From: Williamsia sp. CHRR-6
Lineage (GTDB): Bacteria > Actinomycetota > Actinomycetes > Mycobacteriales > Mycobacteriaceae
DNA length: 64,000 bases
Assembly (NCBI RefSeq): GCF_018474015.1
Contig: NZ_JAHCSG010000002.1
Location: 372,001 to 436,000 of the forward strand
Direction: 5' to 3'
Shown here: in pieces, positions 57,741 to 64,000 of the stretch
Numbering within the stretch: the first letter of the stretch is position 1
Layout: each line of letters begins with the position of its first letter
Notes under the pieces: generated by a model
Seen by the model: only the letters and a program-made list of their open reading frames with translations
The model's database searches: none
Told to the model about the DNA's origin: nothing
Made by a program: the position numbers and the translations under genes

Positions 57741-58681
57741 GCATCGTCGGCGCCGTGGATTGCGGAACCAATTCCATCCGGCTGCTCATCGCGCGCACCA
57801 CCGATCACGGTCTGGTCGATGTACACCGGGAGATGCGCGTGGTCCGGCTCGGTGAAGGCGTCGACGCCACCGGACGGTTCACCGAGGCCGCGCTGCAACG
57901 CACCCGAGCCGCGCTGGCCGACTACTCCGCCATCATGGTCGACGCGGGTGTGGACGCGGTGCGGATGGTGGCCACCTCGGCCACGCGTGATGCGGCCAAC
58001 CGCGACGAGTTCTTCGGCATGACCCGTGAGCTGTTGGGCCCGGTGGTGGCGGGCAGTGTGGCCGAGGTGATCACCGGCGACGAGGAGGCGCGGCTGTCGT
58101 TTGCCGGTGCGGTCGGTGAATTCGATTCTGCTCGTGGACCTTTCGTGGTGACCGACCTTGGTGGCGGATCGACCGAGGTGGTCTTGGGCACCGGTGAGCA
58201 CGGCGTGAGCGCGGCCCGCTCGGTCGACATCGGCTGTGTGCGGTTGACCGAGCGGGCACTGGCCTCCGACCCGCCCACCCCGGATGAGGTCGAGCGGGCC
58301 CGGGGGTTCGCTCGCGACGAGTTGGCCACAGCCTTCGCCGTGGTGCCTGTGGCACAGGCACGCACCTGGGTGGGGGTGGCTGGGACGATGACCACGTTGG
58401 CCGCACTTGCCGCTGGACTCGACACCTATGACGCGGAGAAGATCCACCGGTCGGTCGTGGGTTTCGATGCGCTACGCGAGGTGTGTGAGCGGTTGATCGC
58501 GATGACTCGGGAGCAACGGTCGGCGCTGGGCCCCATGCATCCGGGTCGGGTGGATGTGATCGGCGGCGGATCGGTGGTCACCCTCGAACTCGCCCGCGTG
58601 CTGCAGGAGCAGGCAGGTATCACCGAGATGGTGGTCAGTGAGCACGACATTCTCGACGGGATCGCGCTGTCGATCAGCTGA
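57737..58681 (+). CDS. ppx: Ppx/GppA-type phosphatase
   Basis: A 314-residue member of the ASKHA-fold exopolyphosphatase/pppGpp phosphatase family. The phosphate loops DCGTNSIRLLIA (about residues 8-19) and VVTDLGGGSTEVVLG (about 138-152) and the ATSATRDAANRDEFF segment are clear. It is the short form without the C-terminal domains of E. coli Ppx, as for mycobacterial Rv1026, which acts on polyphosphate. It is the last gene of the eno operon. ATG 57737 overlaps the previous stop. Confidence 0.92.
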   Translation: MSIVGAVDCGTNSIRLLIARTTDHGLVDVHREMRVVRLGEGVDATGRFTEAALQRTRAALADYSAIMVDAGVDAVRMVATSATRDAANRDEFFGMTRELLGPVVAGSVAEVITGDEEARLSFAGAVGEFDSARGPFVVTDLGGGSTEVVLGTGEHGVSAARSVDIGCVRLTERALASDPPTPDEVERARGFARDELATAFAVVPVAQARTWVGVAGTMTTLAALAAGLDTYDAEKIHRSVVGFDALREVCERLIAMTREQRSALGPMHPGRVDVIGGGSVVTLELARVLQEQAGITEMVVSEHDILDGIALSIS

Positions 58682-58693
58682 CCACCGAGGGCG

Positions 58694-59197
58694 CTACTGC
58701 GCCGACGCGCCGGTGGCAGGTTGACGCAGGGAGATGTTGTTGCACGCTTCGCACACGCTGTGCGGGATGACCCCGCGACGCTGCAGGAACCCGAAGATGA
58801 TGCACCCCAGGCAGATCCCGAATGCTGACTCCAGGAAGGCCGCGACGACGACCATGCCGACGGTGATCTGGGCGGCCAGTCCGTAGCCGAGCAGGCTGAG
58901 TACCAGTGCGGTGGCGGTGATGGTCAGTCCGATCGCCTGGGCGAACCGCTTCGGTGGGCCGGGCACCATCTTCGTCTTGCCCAGGCGTGGCACCAACACC
59001 TTCACCGACAGGATCGCCAGCGGCGAGAGCTTGGGTCCCGACATCACCCGCAGTGCGAATCCGCCGGCCAGGATCGCGTACGCGATCGGATGATCGATCA
59101 CGATGGTGACGATGGCGAGAACCACCACCAATCCCGCGGTGACGCGCGCGGCGTACTCGTTGACCGGGTTGGGGAACTTCAGCGATGAGGGCATCAC
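58694..59197 (-). CDS. DUF4395 membrane protein
   Basis: A 167-residue protein with about four membrane helices and two cysteine pairs: CLGCIIFGFLQR in the last helix and SVCEACNN in the tail. The FPNPVNEYAARVTAGL start and these features are those of DUF4395. Homologs often accompany thioredoxin-like or rhodanese genes, which suggests thiol chemistry, but none is adjacent here. GTG 59197 is used because minus-strand TATCGT lies exactly seven bases before it; the ATG directly after it was the other option. Confidence 0.8.
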   Translation of the reverse strand: MMPSSLKFPNPVNEYAARVTAGLVVVLAIVTIVIDHPIAYAILAGGFALRVMSGPKLSPLAILSVKVLVPRLGKTKMVPGPPKRFAQAIGLTITATALVLSLLGYGLAAQITVGMVVVAAFLESAFGICLGCIIFGFLQRRGVIPHSVCEACNNISLRQPATGASAQ

Positions 59198-59204
59198 GAG
59201 CCCG

Positions 59205-59210
59205 ACGATA
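59205..59210 (-). promoter_or_regulatory. -10 box of a leaderless promoter (DUF4395)
   Basis: Minus-strand TATCGT lies seven bases before GTG 59197. Confidence 0.5.
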
Positions 59211-59286
59211 GCCGTCACGCCGTGTGACCAGCAAACATTGCCCTCAGAGTGAGCAGATGTGGGCAACCGGGAATATTGATTCCTGG

Positions 59287-60798
59287 CTAGGCCTGTGCGG
59301 GCACCGTGGTGTCGTCGAGATCGTCATCGGTGGCGGCCTCGACGGCGGCCAGATGTGCGCGCACCGCGCTGATGCTGGGCAGCAGCATCGAGCACGCGGC
59401 CGCCAGGGCGTAGCCGACGATCGGCACCGCTGACGCGACGGCGAGCGCGTGGACCAACTCGGGTTGGGTGTATCGACCGGCGGCACCGAAGAACAGCACT
59501 CCGACGATCGCGACGCCGAGTGCGCCGCCGACCTGCTGGAACGTGCCGAAGACGCCGGATGCGGCACCGGAGTCCCGTTCGTCGACAGCGGCCAGCGCGA
59601 TGTCGTAGAGCGGCACCACGGTCATCGTCAACCCGAACCCGGCGATGGCCATCGGGATGACGGTGTCCCAGGCCGAGTAGTCGCGGCCGGTCGAGTGCAG
59701 GACGTAGATGGTGGCCGCGGTGCCGATGGTGATGAGGGTTGCGCCGATCAGTGGCAACAACCGACCCAGTCTGCTGACCAACCGCACGGCCAGTCCGGCT
59801 GCGGTCATGGCACCGAGGCTGAACGGCAAGGTCAGTGCGCCCGAGGCGATGGCGCTGAAATTCAACCCGGTCTGCACGTACAGCGCGAGGATGAGGAAGA
59901 ACGCGTTGATCGAGCCCTGGAACAAGAACTGAACCGCGACGCCCCCCGCGAACCCGCGATGGGTGAACAACCGCAGGGGCATCATCGCGCTGTCGGCGGC
60001 GATGTCGTCGGAATGCGAGTGGCGCCGCTCGTTGACGATGAACAGGGCCAGCACCACCGGTGAGGCCGCCATCATCACGAACGACCACCACGGCCATCCC
60101 AGCTGGCGACCCTCGACCAGCGGATAGACGATCAGCAGGATGCCGCCGGCGGCCAGCACCACGCCCAGGGGGTCCAGCGGAGACGGTCGCGCGGCGCGAG
60201 TGTTGGGCACCAGGATCACTGCCGCGATGACGATGACGATCCCGATCGGGATGTTGAGGTAGAAGATGGCCCGCCACTGTCCCCCGATCGGGTTGCTGGT
60301 GACCAGCCAGCCACCCAGCACCGGTCCGATCACGGCGGCCAGCGCAGTGACCACGCCGATGATCGCGAAGATGGGCGCCCGCTCCCGCGGCTTGTACAGC
60401 GCCTGCACGCTGGCCAGCACCTGCGGCACCATCAGCCCGGCGAACAGCCCCTGCGCAACCCGGGAGTACACCAGCATGTCGCCGCTCTGGGCCAACGAGG
60501 CCGACAACGAGGCGATGGTGAAACCCGTTATGCCGGTGATGAACACGCGTTGGCGGCCATAGCGGTCACCCAGGCGGCCCGCGGTGATGAGCACGGTGGC
60601 GAACGCCAACACGTATCCACCGACCACCCATTCGAGCTGGCTGGCCGACGCGTTGAGGTCTGAGCGGATGGCCGGCAGTGCGACGTTGACGATGGTCACG
60701 TCGAGCAGGTCCATGAACATCGCAAACGTCAGCACGGCCATCGCCGGACCCCGGAACCGGGTGATCGGCGAGGCGGCGGAGGCGGATTGTGTGCTCAT
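59287..60798 (-). CDS. DHA2-type MFS transporter (EmrB/QacA)
   Basis: A 503-residue transporter with 14 predicted helices. It has the DHA2 start FAMFMDLLDVTIVNVALPAI with the conserved acidic residues, VVGGYVLAFA, the motif A GRLGDRYGRQRVFITG, and GPVLGGWLV as motif C of exporters. Such proteins expel drugs and dyes using the proton gradient. No regulator is adjacent. A TACGCT box eight bases before the ATG suggests a nearly leaderless transcript. Confidence 0.9.
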   Translation of the reverse strand: MSTQSASAASPITRFRGPAMAVLTFAMFMDLLDVTIVNVALPAIRSDLNASASQLEWVVGGYVLAFATVLITAGRLGDRYGRQRVFITGITGFTIASLSASLAQSGDMLVYSRVAQGLFAGLMVPQVLASVQALYKPRERAPIFAIIGVVTALAAVIGPVLGGWLVTSNPIGGQWRAIFYLNIPIGIVIVIAAVILVPNTRAARPSPLDPLGVVLAAGGILLIVYPLVEGRQLGWPWWSFVMMAASPVVLALFIVNERRHSHSDDIAADSAMMPLRLFTHRGFAGGVAVQFLFQGSINAFFLILALYVQTGLNFSAIASGALTLPFSLGAMTAAGLAVRLVSRLGRLLPLIGATLITIGTAATIYVLHSTGRDYSAWDTVIPMAIAGFGLTMTVVPLYDIALAAVDERDSGAASGVFGTFQQVGGALGVAIVGVLFFGAAGRYTQPELVHALAVASAVPIVGYALAAACSMLLPSISAVRAHLAAVEAATDDDLDDTTVPAQA

Positions 60799-60840
60799 AG
60801 TGTCAGAGCGTATCCCGGCCGTGTGACACGAGCAGCGTGG

Positions 60841-61143
60841 TCACCTGCGGCTGTGGGCGTCTTTGTCGTCGGTGTCGGGAGCCTCGTCGTCGGGATCGTC
60901 ATCGGCGTAGCGATCGGCCAGCTCGTCGAGCCTGGACTCGTTGTGGACCGCATGCCGATCGTCGAGCTGGGCTTTCTTTGCCGCCTCACGCATCTCGACG
61001 CCGTCGGAGATGAGGTCACCGATTTCCCGGGTGACGTCCACGACAGCGCCGGTGATGATGGTCGCGATCCGTCCCACATGCGCCGCGGTGGATTCGACAA
61101 CCTCCTGCAGGAGGTCTTTGTTGCGTTCGAACCTGCCGACCAT
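60841..61143 (-). CDS. small conserved helical protein
   Basis: A 100-residue protein with an amphipathic helical first half (ERNKDLLQEVVESTAAHVGR, IATIITGAVVDVTREIGD) and a very acidic C-terminus. It looks like small proteins seen in Gordonia and relatives, but I know no function. A GGAG site lies seven bases before ATG 61143. It stands between the DHA2 pump and the desaturase operon, in the same direction, so it may end the transcript from desA3. Confidence 0.7.
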   Translation of the reverse strand: MVGRFERNKDLLQEVVESTAAHVGRIATIITGAVVDVTREIGDLISDGVEMREAAKKAQLDDRHAVHNESRLDELADRYADDDPDDEAPDTDDKDAHSRR

Positions 61144-61189
61144 CACTCACTCCAACTCTGCCGCAGACGCCACCGTCGGGCGACATGGA

Positions 61190-62374
61190 TTAGGCGACGT
61201 CGGCCTTCTTGGGCTCGACCTTAACACTGAACTCGACGTCGTCGGAGACCATGGAATTCGGCAGCGACAGCTTGGCGATCTTCTTCCAGGTGGACAAGAT
61301 CTGGTGGCTGAAAGTGCCTGTGTTGTAGGGCAATCCGTACTTCTCGCAGATCGCCTGGACCTCGGGGGCCATGGTCGGGTAGCGGTTGGCGGGGACGTCG
61401 GGGAACAGGTGGTGCTCGATCTGGTGGGACAGGTTGCCGCTCATGATGTGGAAGAGCGGGCTGCCGATGATGTTGGCCGAACCCAGCATCTGACGCAGGT
61501 ACCACTGTCCCTTGGTCTCGTTCTCGCATTCCTCGGGGGTGAAGGTCTGTACGCCCGAGGGGAAGTGGCCGCAGAAGATGATGGAGAAGGTCCACACGTT
61601 GCGCACCAGGTTGGCGCTGGCGTTGCCGGCCAGGGTGAGTGGCGCCAGCGGCCCGGTGAGCGCGGGGAACACCAGGTAGTCCTTGAGGACCTGCCGGCTT
61701 GCCTTGCGCCACATGCCTTTTGCCAGGCCCTTGATGTCTGACCAGCGGCGTTTGCCGCGCACCAGATTCTCCACCTCCAGGTCGTGCAGCATGACGCCCC
61801 ACTGGAAGGCGAACATCAGACCGCTGGCCCACAGCAGGTTGCCCAGGTAGTAGGGATTCCACCGCTGGTCGCGGTCCATGCGCAGGATGCCGTACCCGAT
61901 GTCGCGGTCCTCGCCGAGGATGTTGGTGTAGGTGTGGTGCATGTAGTTGTGGCTGTGGCGCCACTGATCAGCCGGGCACACGGTGTCCCACTCGAACTCG
62001 CGAGAGTTCAGCGACGGCTCGCGCATCCAGTCGTACTGGCCGTGCATGACGTTGTGGCCGATCTCCATGTTGTCCAGGATCTTCGACACACCCAGCGCTA
62101 CCACGCCGGCGGCCCAGGCGGGCGGGAAGAACCCGAAGTAGAACATCGCCCGACCGGCGACCTCGAGGGTGCGCTGGGCCTTGATGATCTTGTAGATGTA
62201 CTCGCGGTCGGCCTCGCCGAGATCGGCGACCACGCGGGCGCGTAGCGCGTCGAGTTCGCGACCCAGCGCCTCGACCTGCTCGTGGGTGAGGACGAGCTGA
62301 CCGGGGGTGGCGTCGTCGCGACGCGCGGGAGGCTGCGATCCGGTGCGGGCGGTGGGCAATTCGGTGATCGTCAT
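61190..62374 (-). CDS. desA3: membrane acyl-CoA desaturase, DesA3-like
   Basis: A 394-residue di-iron desaturase. The three histidine boxes are HNVMHGQ (about residue 112), HSHNYMHH (about 145) and HQIEHH (about 320), and four membrane helices flank them. The M. tuberculosis homolog DesA3 (Rv3229c) makes oleoyl-CoA from stearoyl-CoA with NADPH and an oxidoreductase partner. That partner gene lies 11 bases upstream here, in the same order as Rv3230c-Rv3229c. AAGGAG precedes ATG 62374. Confidence 0.92.
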   Translation of the reverse strand: MTITELPTARTGSQPPARRDDATPGQLVLTHEQVEALGRELDALRARVVADLGEADREYIYKIIKAQRTLEVAGRAMFYFGFFPPAWAAGVVALGVSKILDNMEIGHNVMHGQYDWMREPSLNSREFEWDTVCPADQWRHSHNYMHHTYTNILGEDRDIGYGILRMDRDQRWNPYYLGNLLWASGLMFAFQWGVMLHDLEVENLVRGKRRWSDIKGLAKGMWRKASRQVLKDYLVFPALTGPLAPLTLAGNASANLVRNVWTFSIIFCGHFPSGVQTFTPEECENETKGQWYLRQMLGSANIIGSPLFHIMSGNLSHQIEHHLFPDVPANRYPTMAPEVQAICEKYGLPYNTGTFSHQILSTWKKIAKLSLPNSMVSDDVEFSVKVEPKKADVA

Positions 62375-62385
62375 CGCGTACTCCT

Positions 62386-63483
62386 TCAGAGATCGATCTC
62401 GACGTCGCCGACGGGAGCGGAGACGCAGATCTGGATGTGGGTGTCGCTGTCGGTGTCGAGTTCCCCGGTGAGCACGTTGCGTGTGCAGCCAGACTTCTTT
62501 GGGGCGGTGCAGGAGAAGCAGATTCCCATGCGGCAGCCGAATTCGGGAGTGAGGCCTGCCGATTCGGCTTGCTCAAGGATGGTGCGGCCGTCGTTGGCGG
62601 CGGTGGTCCGGGCACCGGTGAACGTCAGCTCGCCTGACACGGGTTGGTCGGGATCGGGGGCGAACGTGGCCGGCGCGGTGAACGCCTCGCTGTGAACGGC
62701 CTCGGCGCGTCCGAGGTCGGTGAAGTAATCGGTCACCGCGGCCATCAGTCCGGCCGGACCGCAGACGAAGACTTCTGCCGATCGGTGATCGGGCGCCAGC
62801 TCGTCGAGGTGGGCGGGTACGAAATGGCCACGGGGATGGCCGATCTCGCCGTCGCGGCGGGTGTAGACCGTCCGGATGTTCCATTCGGGGTGTGCGCGTG
62901 CGATGTCGTCGACCTCGGCGGCGTAGACGACATCGTTGGGCGTGGCGGCGTAGTGGACGAAGTCGACCGCGCCCCGGTGCCGCTCGGCGACAAGCGTGCG
63001 CAACATTGAGAGTACGGGTGTAACCCCACTTCCGCCGCTGACGAACAGCATCCGAGCCGGTCGCGGGGTGGGCATGCAGAAGTCGCCGACGGCCGGGGTG
63101 AGGCCCAGCACGTCGCCCACTCGGGCGTTCTCGCGCAGATGCCGCGAGACGAGTCCGCCGTCGTGGGAGGTGATGGTCAGCTCGATGCGGCCACCGCGAC
63201 CACCCTCGGCGTTGGCGGGGGAGAAGCAACGGGTCTGGCGTACGCCGTCGATCACCACGCTGAGCTGCACATATTGTCCGGCAGTGAATCCGGTCCACTG
63301 GCGGGTAGGGGTGAGGATGAGGGTGATGGTGCGGGGGGTCCGACGCTCGATGTCGACGATCCGGGCGCGCAGGTCGCTCCAGGTGATCATCGGGTCGACC
63401 AGCTCGAGGTAGCGGTCGACCGGGTGGGGGGCGAGGGTGGCCTCGATCACCGAGCCGAGCACCTTGGGGAGGCGATCGAACAT
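62386..63483 (-). CDS. flavin/2Fe-2S oxidoreductase, desaturase partner
   Basis: A 365-residue electron-transfer protein. A ferredoxin-NADP reductase-like FAD domain (QTRCFSPANAEGG near residue 100) is followed by the NADPH domain (FVSGGSGVTPVLSML and VFVCGPAGLM) and a C-terminal plant-type 2Fe-2S domain (CRMGICFSC and a fourth cysteine downstream). It should pass electrons from NADPH to the desaturase, as Rv3230c does for DesA3. ATG 63483 is selected over 63495 because GGAGG lies five bases before it. A divergent TetR gene and an inverted repeat lie upstream. Confidence 0.92.
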   Translation of the reverse strand: MFDRLPKVLGSVIEATLAPHPVDRYLELVDPMITWSDLRARIVDIERRTPRTITLILTPTRQWTGFTAGQYVQLSVVIDGVRQTRCFSPANAEGGRGGRIELTITSHDGGLVSRHLRENARVGDVLGLTPAVGDFCMPTPRPARMLFVSGGSGVTPVLSMLRTLVAERHRGAVDFVHYAATPNDVVYAAEVDDIARAHPEWNIRTVYTRRDGEIGHPRGHFVPAHLDELAPDHRSAEVFVCGPAGLMAAVTDYFTDLGRAEAVHSEAFTAPATFAPDPDQPVSGELTFTGARTTAANDGRTILEQAESAGLTPEFGCRMGICFSCTAPKKSGCTRNVLTGELDTDSDTHIQICVSAPVGDVEIDL

Positions 63484-63538
63484 CGCGTCCTCCATTCCGG
63501 GGAGACGGACTCGACGCCCGGCGTGGGGCGACGAATTT

Positions 63539-63571
63539 GGGTGAACAGGTGTGCACTGACAGAGTTCACCC
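63539..63571. promoter_or_regulatory. candidate operator GGGTGAAC-N17-GTTCACCC
   Basis: A perfect eight-base inverted repeat sits between the reductase-desaturase operon and the divergent TetR gene, 56-88 bases upstream of the reductase start. FabR/DesT-type repressors bind palindromes of this general kind near unsaturated-lipid genes. A second, shorter palindromic core (GTGCAC) lies in the middle. Confidence 0.5.
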
Positions 63572-63631
63572 TGACGCCCCACATGGTCAAGATCTCGGTC
63601 CTGTAACAGCCATCACACGGGGGTGGTTGCC

Positions 63632-63637
63632 TACACT
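63632..63637 (+). promoter_or_regulatory. -10 box of a leaderless promoter (TetR gene)
   Basis: TACACT lies six bases before GTG 63644 with no Shine-Dalgarno. Confidence 0.6.
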
Positions 63638-63643
63638 TGCCGG

Positions 63644-64000
63644 GTGTCTCGTTCCAGGGATCTGACGTCAGCGCGCCGGCCGGCCGGCCGCTCAGCTGCC
63701 GTCGACGCCACCGAAAGCCGCTCGGCTCGCAAGAGCCGTACCCGGCAGGCGCTGCTGGACGAGACGTTGATCCTGGTGGGCGATCGAAGCTTTGCCAGCC
63801 TGAGCTTGCGTGAGGTGGCCAAGGCCGCGGGCATCGTGCCCACAGCGTTCTACCGTCACTTCGCGTCCATGGAAGACCTCGGTGTGACGTTGGTCGAGGA
63901 TTCGATGCGGGTGCTGCGCAAGATGCTTCGCGACGGCCGCCGTGATCTGGCCGCACGCGATGCCGTGCCCACCGTGCACAGTTCCTTGGCAATCCTGGTG
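63644..64000 (+). CDS. TetR regulator, FabR/DesT-like, cut by the window end
   Basis: The frame from GTG 63644 is open to the last base (119 codons). After a basic, Ala-rich N-terminus comes a TetR helix-turn-helix: TRQALLDETLILVGDRSFAS, then LSLREVAKAAGIVPTAFYRH and FASMEDLGVTLVEDS. The GIVPTAFYRHFASMEDLG recognition region is typical of FabR/DesT regulators that sense acyl chains and control unsaturated fatty-acid genes. It diverges from the desaturase operon, with a palindrome between, so it is the likely regulator of that operon. The ligand domain lies beyond the window. Confidence 0.85.
   Translation, partial: MSRSRDLTSARRPAGRSAAVDATESRSARKSRTRQALLDETLILVGDRSFASLSLREVAKAAGIVPTAFYRHFASMEDLGVTLVEDSMRVLRKMLRDGRRDLAARDAVPTVHSSLAILV

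Overview
This 64 kb window is GC-rich chromosomal DNA from a member of the Mycobacteriales, most likely Gordonia or a close relative. The clearest evidence is gene order. The run arcA, pmt, rsmI, pabB, metG, tatD, rpfB, ksgA, ispE, followed by pth, rplY, prs, glmU and then TetR, mfd, mazG, lpqU-like, eno, ftsB-like, DUF501, ppx, matches the Mycobacterium tuberculosis Rv1001-Rv1026 neighbourhood with insertions and losses. Other actinobacterial marks are GTG starts, leaderless promoters (a TANNNT -10 box 6-8 bases before the start codon), a PacL/CtpC zinc exporter and a DesA3-type desaturase with its reductase.

Layout. 1-8.3 kb: a partial DUF2207 membrane protein with LemA, a flavin dehydrogenase, a NUDIX hydrolase, ribokinase, the CtpC exporter with its PacL partner, a small membrane protein and a VOC protein. 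8.3-9.4 kb: a decayed stretch with two pieces of a LysE exporter, a frameshifted DinB fragment and the tail of an IS3-type transposase. 9.4-14 kb: a patatin-like phospholipase, an MFS transporter, arginine deiminase with a short GntR regulator, and a secreted protein of unknown function. 14-19.4 kb: pmt and rsmI diverge from a 23-base gap; pabB and metG follow. 19.4-27.4 kb: accessory genes (alpha/beta hydrolase, two related membrane proteins, GDPD, two GNATs, an LGFP protein, DUF336, PhzF, a DJ-1/PfpI protein). 27.4-36.5 kb: tatD, rpfB, ksgA, ispE, an ABC-F ATPase, a 3-hydroxyisobutyryl-CoA hydrolase-like protein, a ComB-like phosphatase and release factor 3. 36.5-39.7 kb: an AbiEi/DUF559 gene between two nearly identical 43-base hairpin repeats, then two tandem FabH-like ketoacyl synthases. 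39.7-49.3 kb: pth, rplY, arsC-like, prs, glmU, a FabG-type reductase, tRNA-Gln, a sigma factor with a membrane partner, a TetR regulator, a GNAT and an internally deleted PPOX protein. 49.3-61.1 kb: mfd, mazG, a lytic-transglycosylase lipoprotein, eno, ftsB-like, DUF501, ppx, DUF4395, a drug-type MFS pump and a small conserved protein. 61.2-64 kb: the DesA3-type desaturase, its flavin/2Fe-2S reductase and a divergent FabR/DesT-like TetR regulator cut by the window end.

Most of the window is housekeeping: translation (metG, pth, rplY, prfC, ksgA, rsmI), cell wall and resuscitation (rpfB, glmU, pmt, the LpqU-like lipoprotein), precursor supply (prs, ispE, pabB, eno), repair (mfd, mazG, tatD) and lipid metabolism (desaturase pair, FabH pair, FabG, GDPD). 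I found no CRISPR array, prophage or intact transposon. The most unusual structures are the hairpin repeats that bracket the DUF559 nuclease-like gene, a second palindrome family that supplies stop or start codons of genes, a perfect 5 x 15-base minisatellite in rsmI, and overlapping divergent -10 boxes between pmt and rsmI. All names rest on reading motifs and remembered family features; no database search was run.
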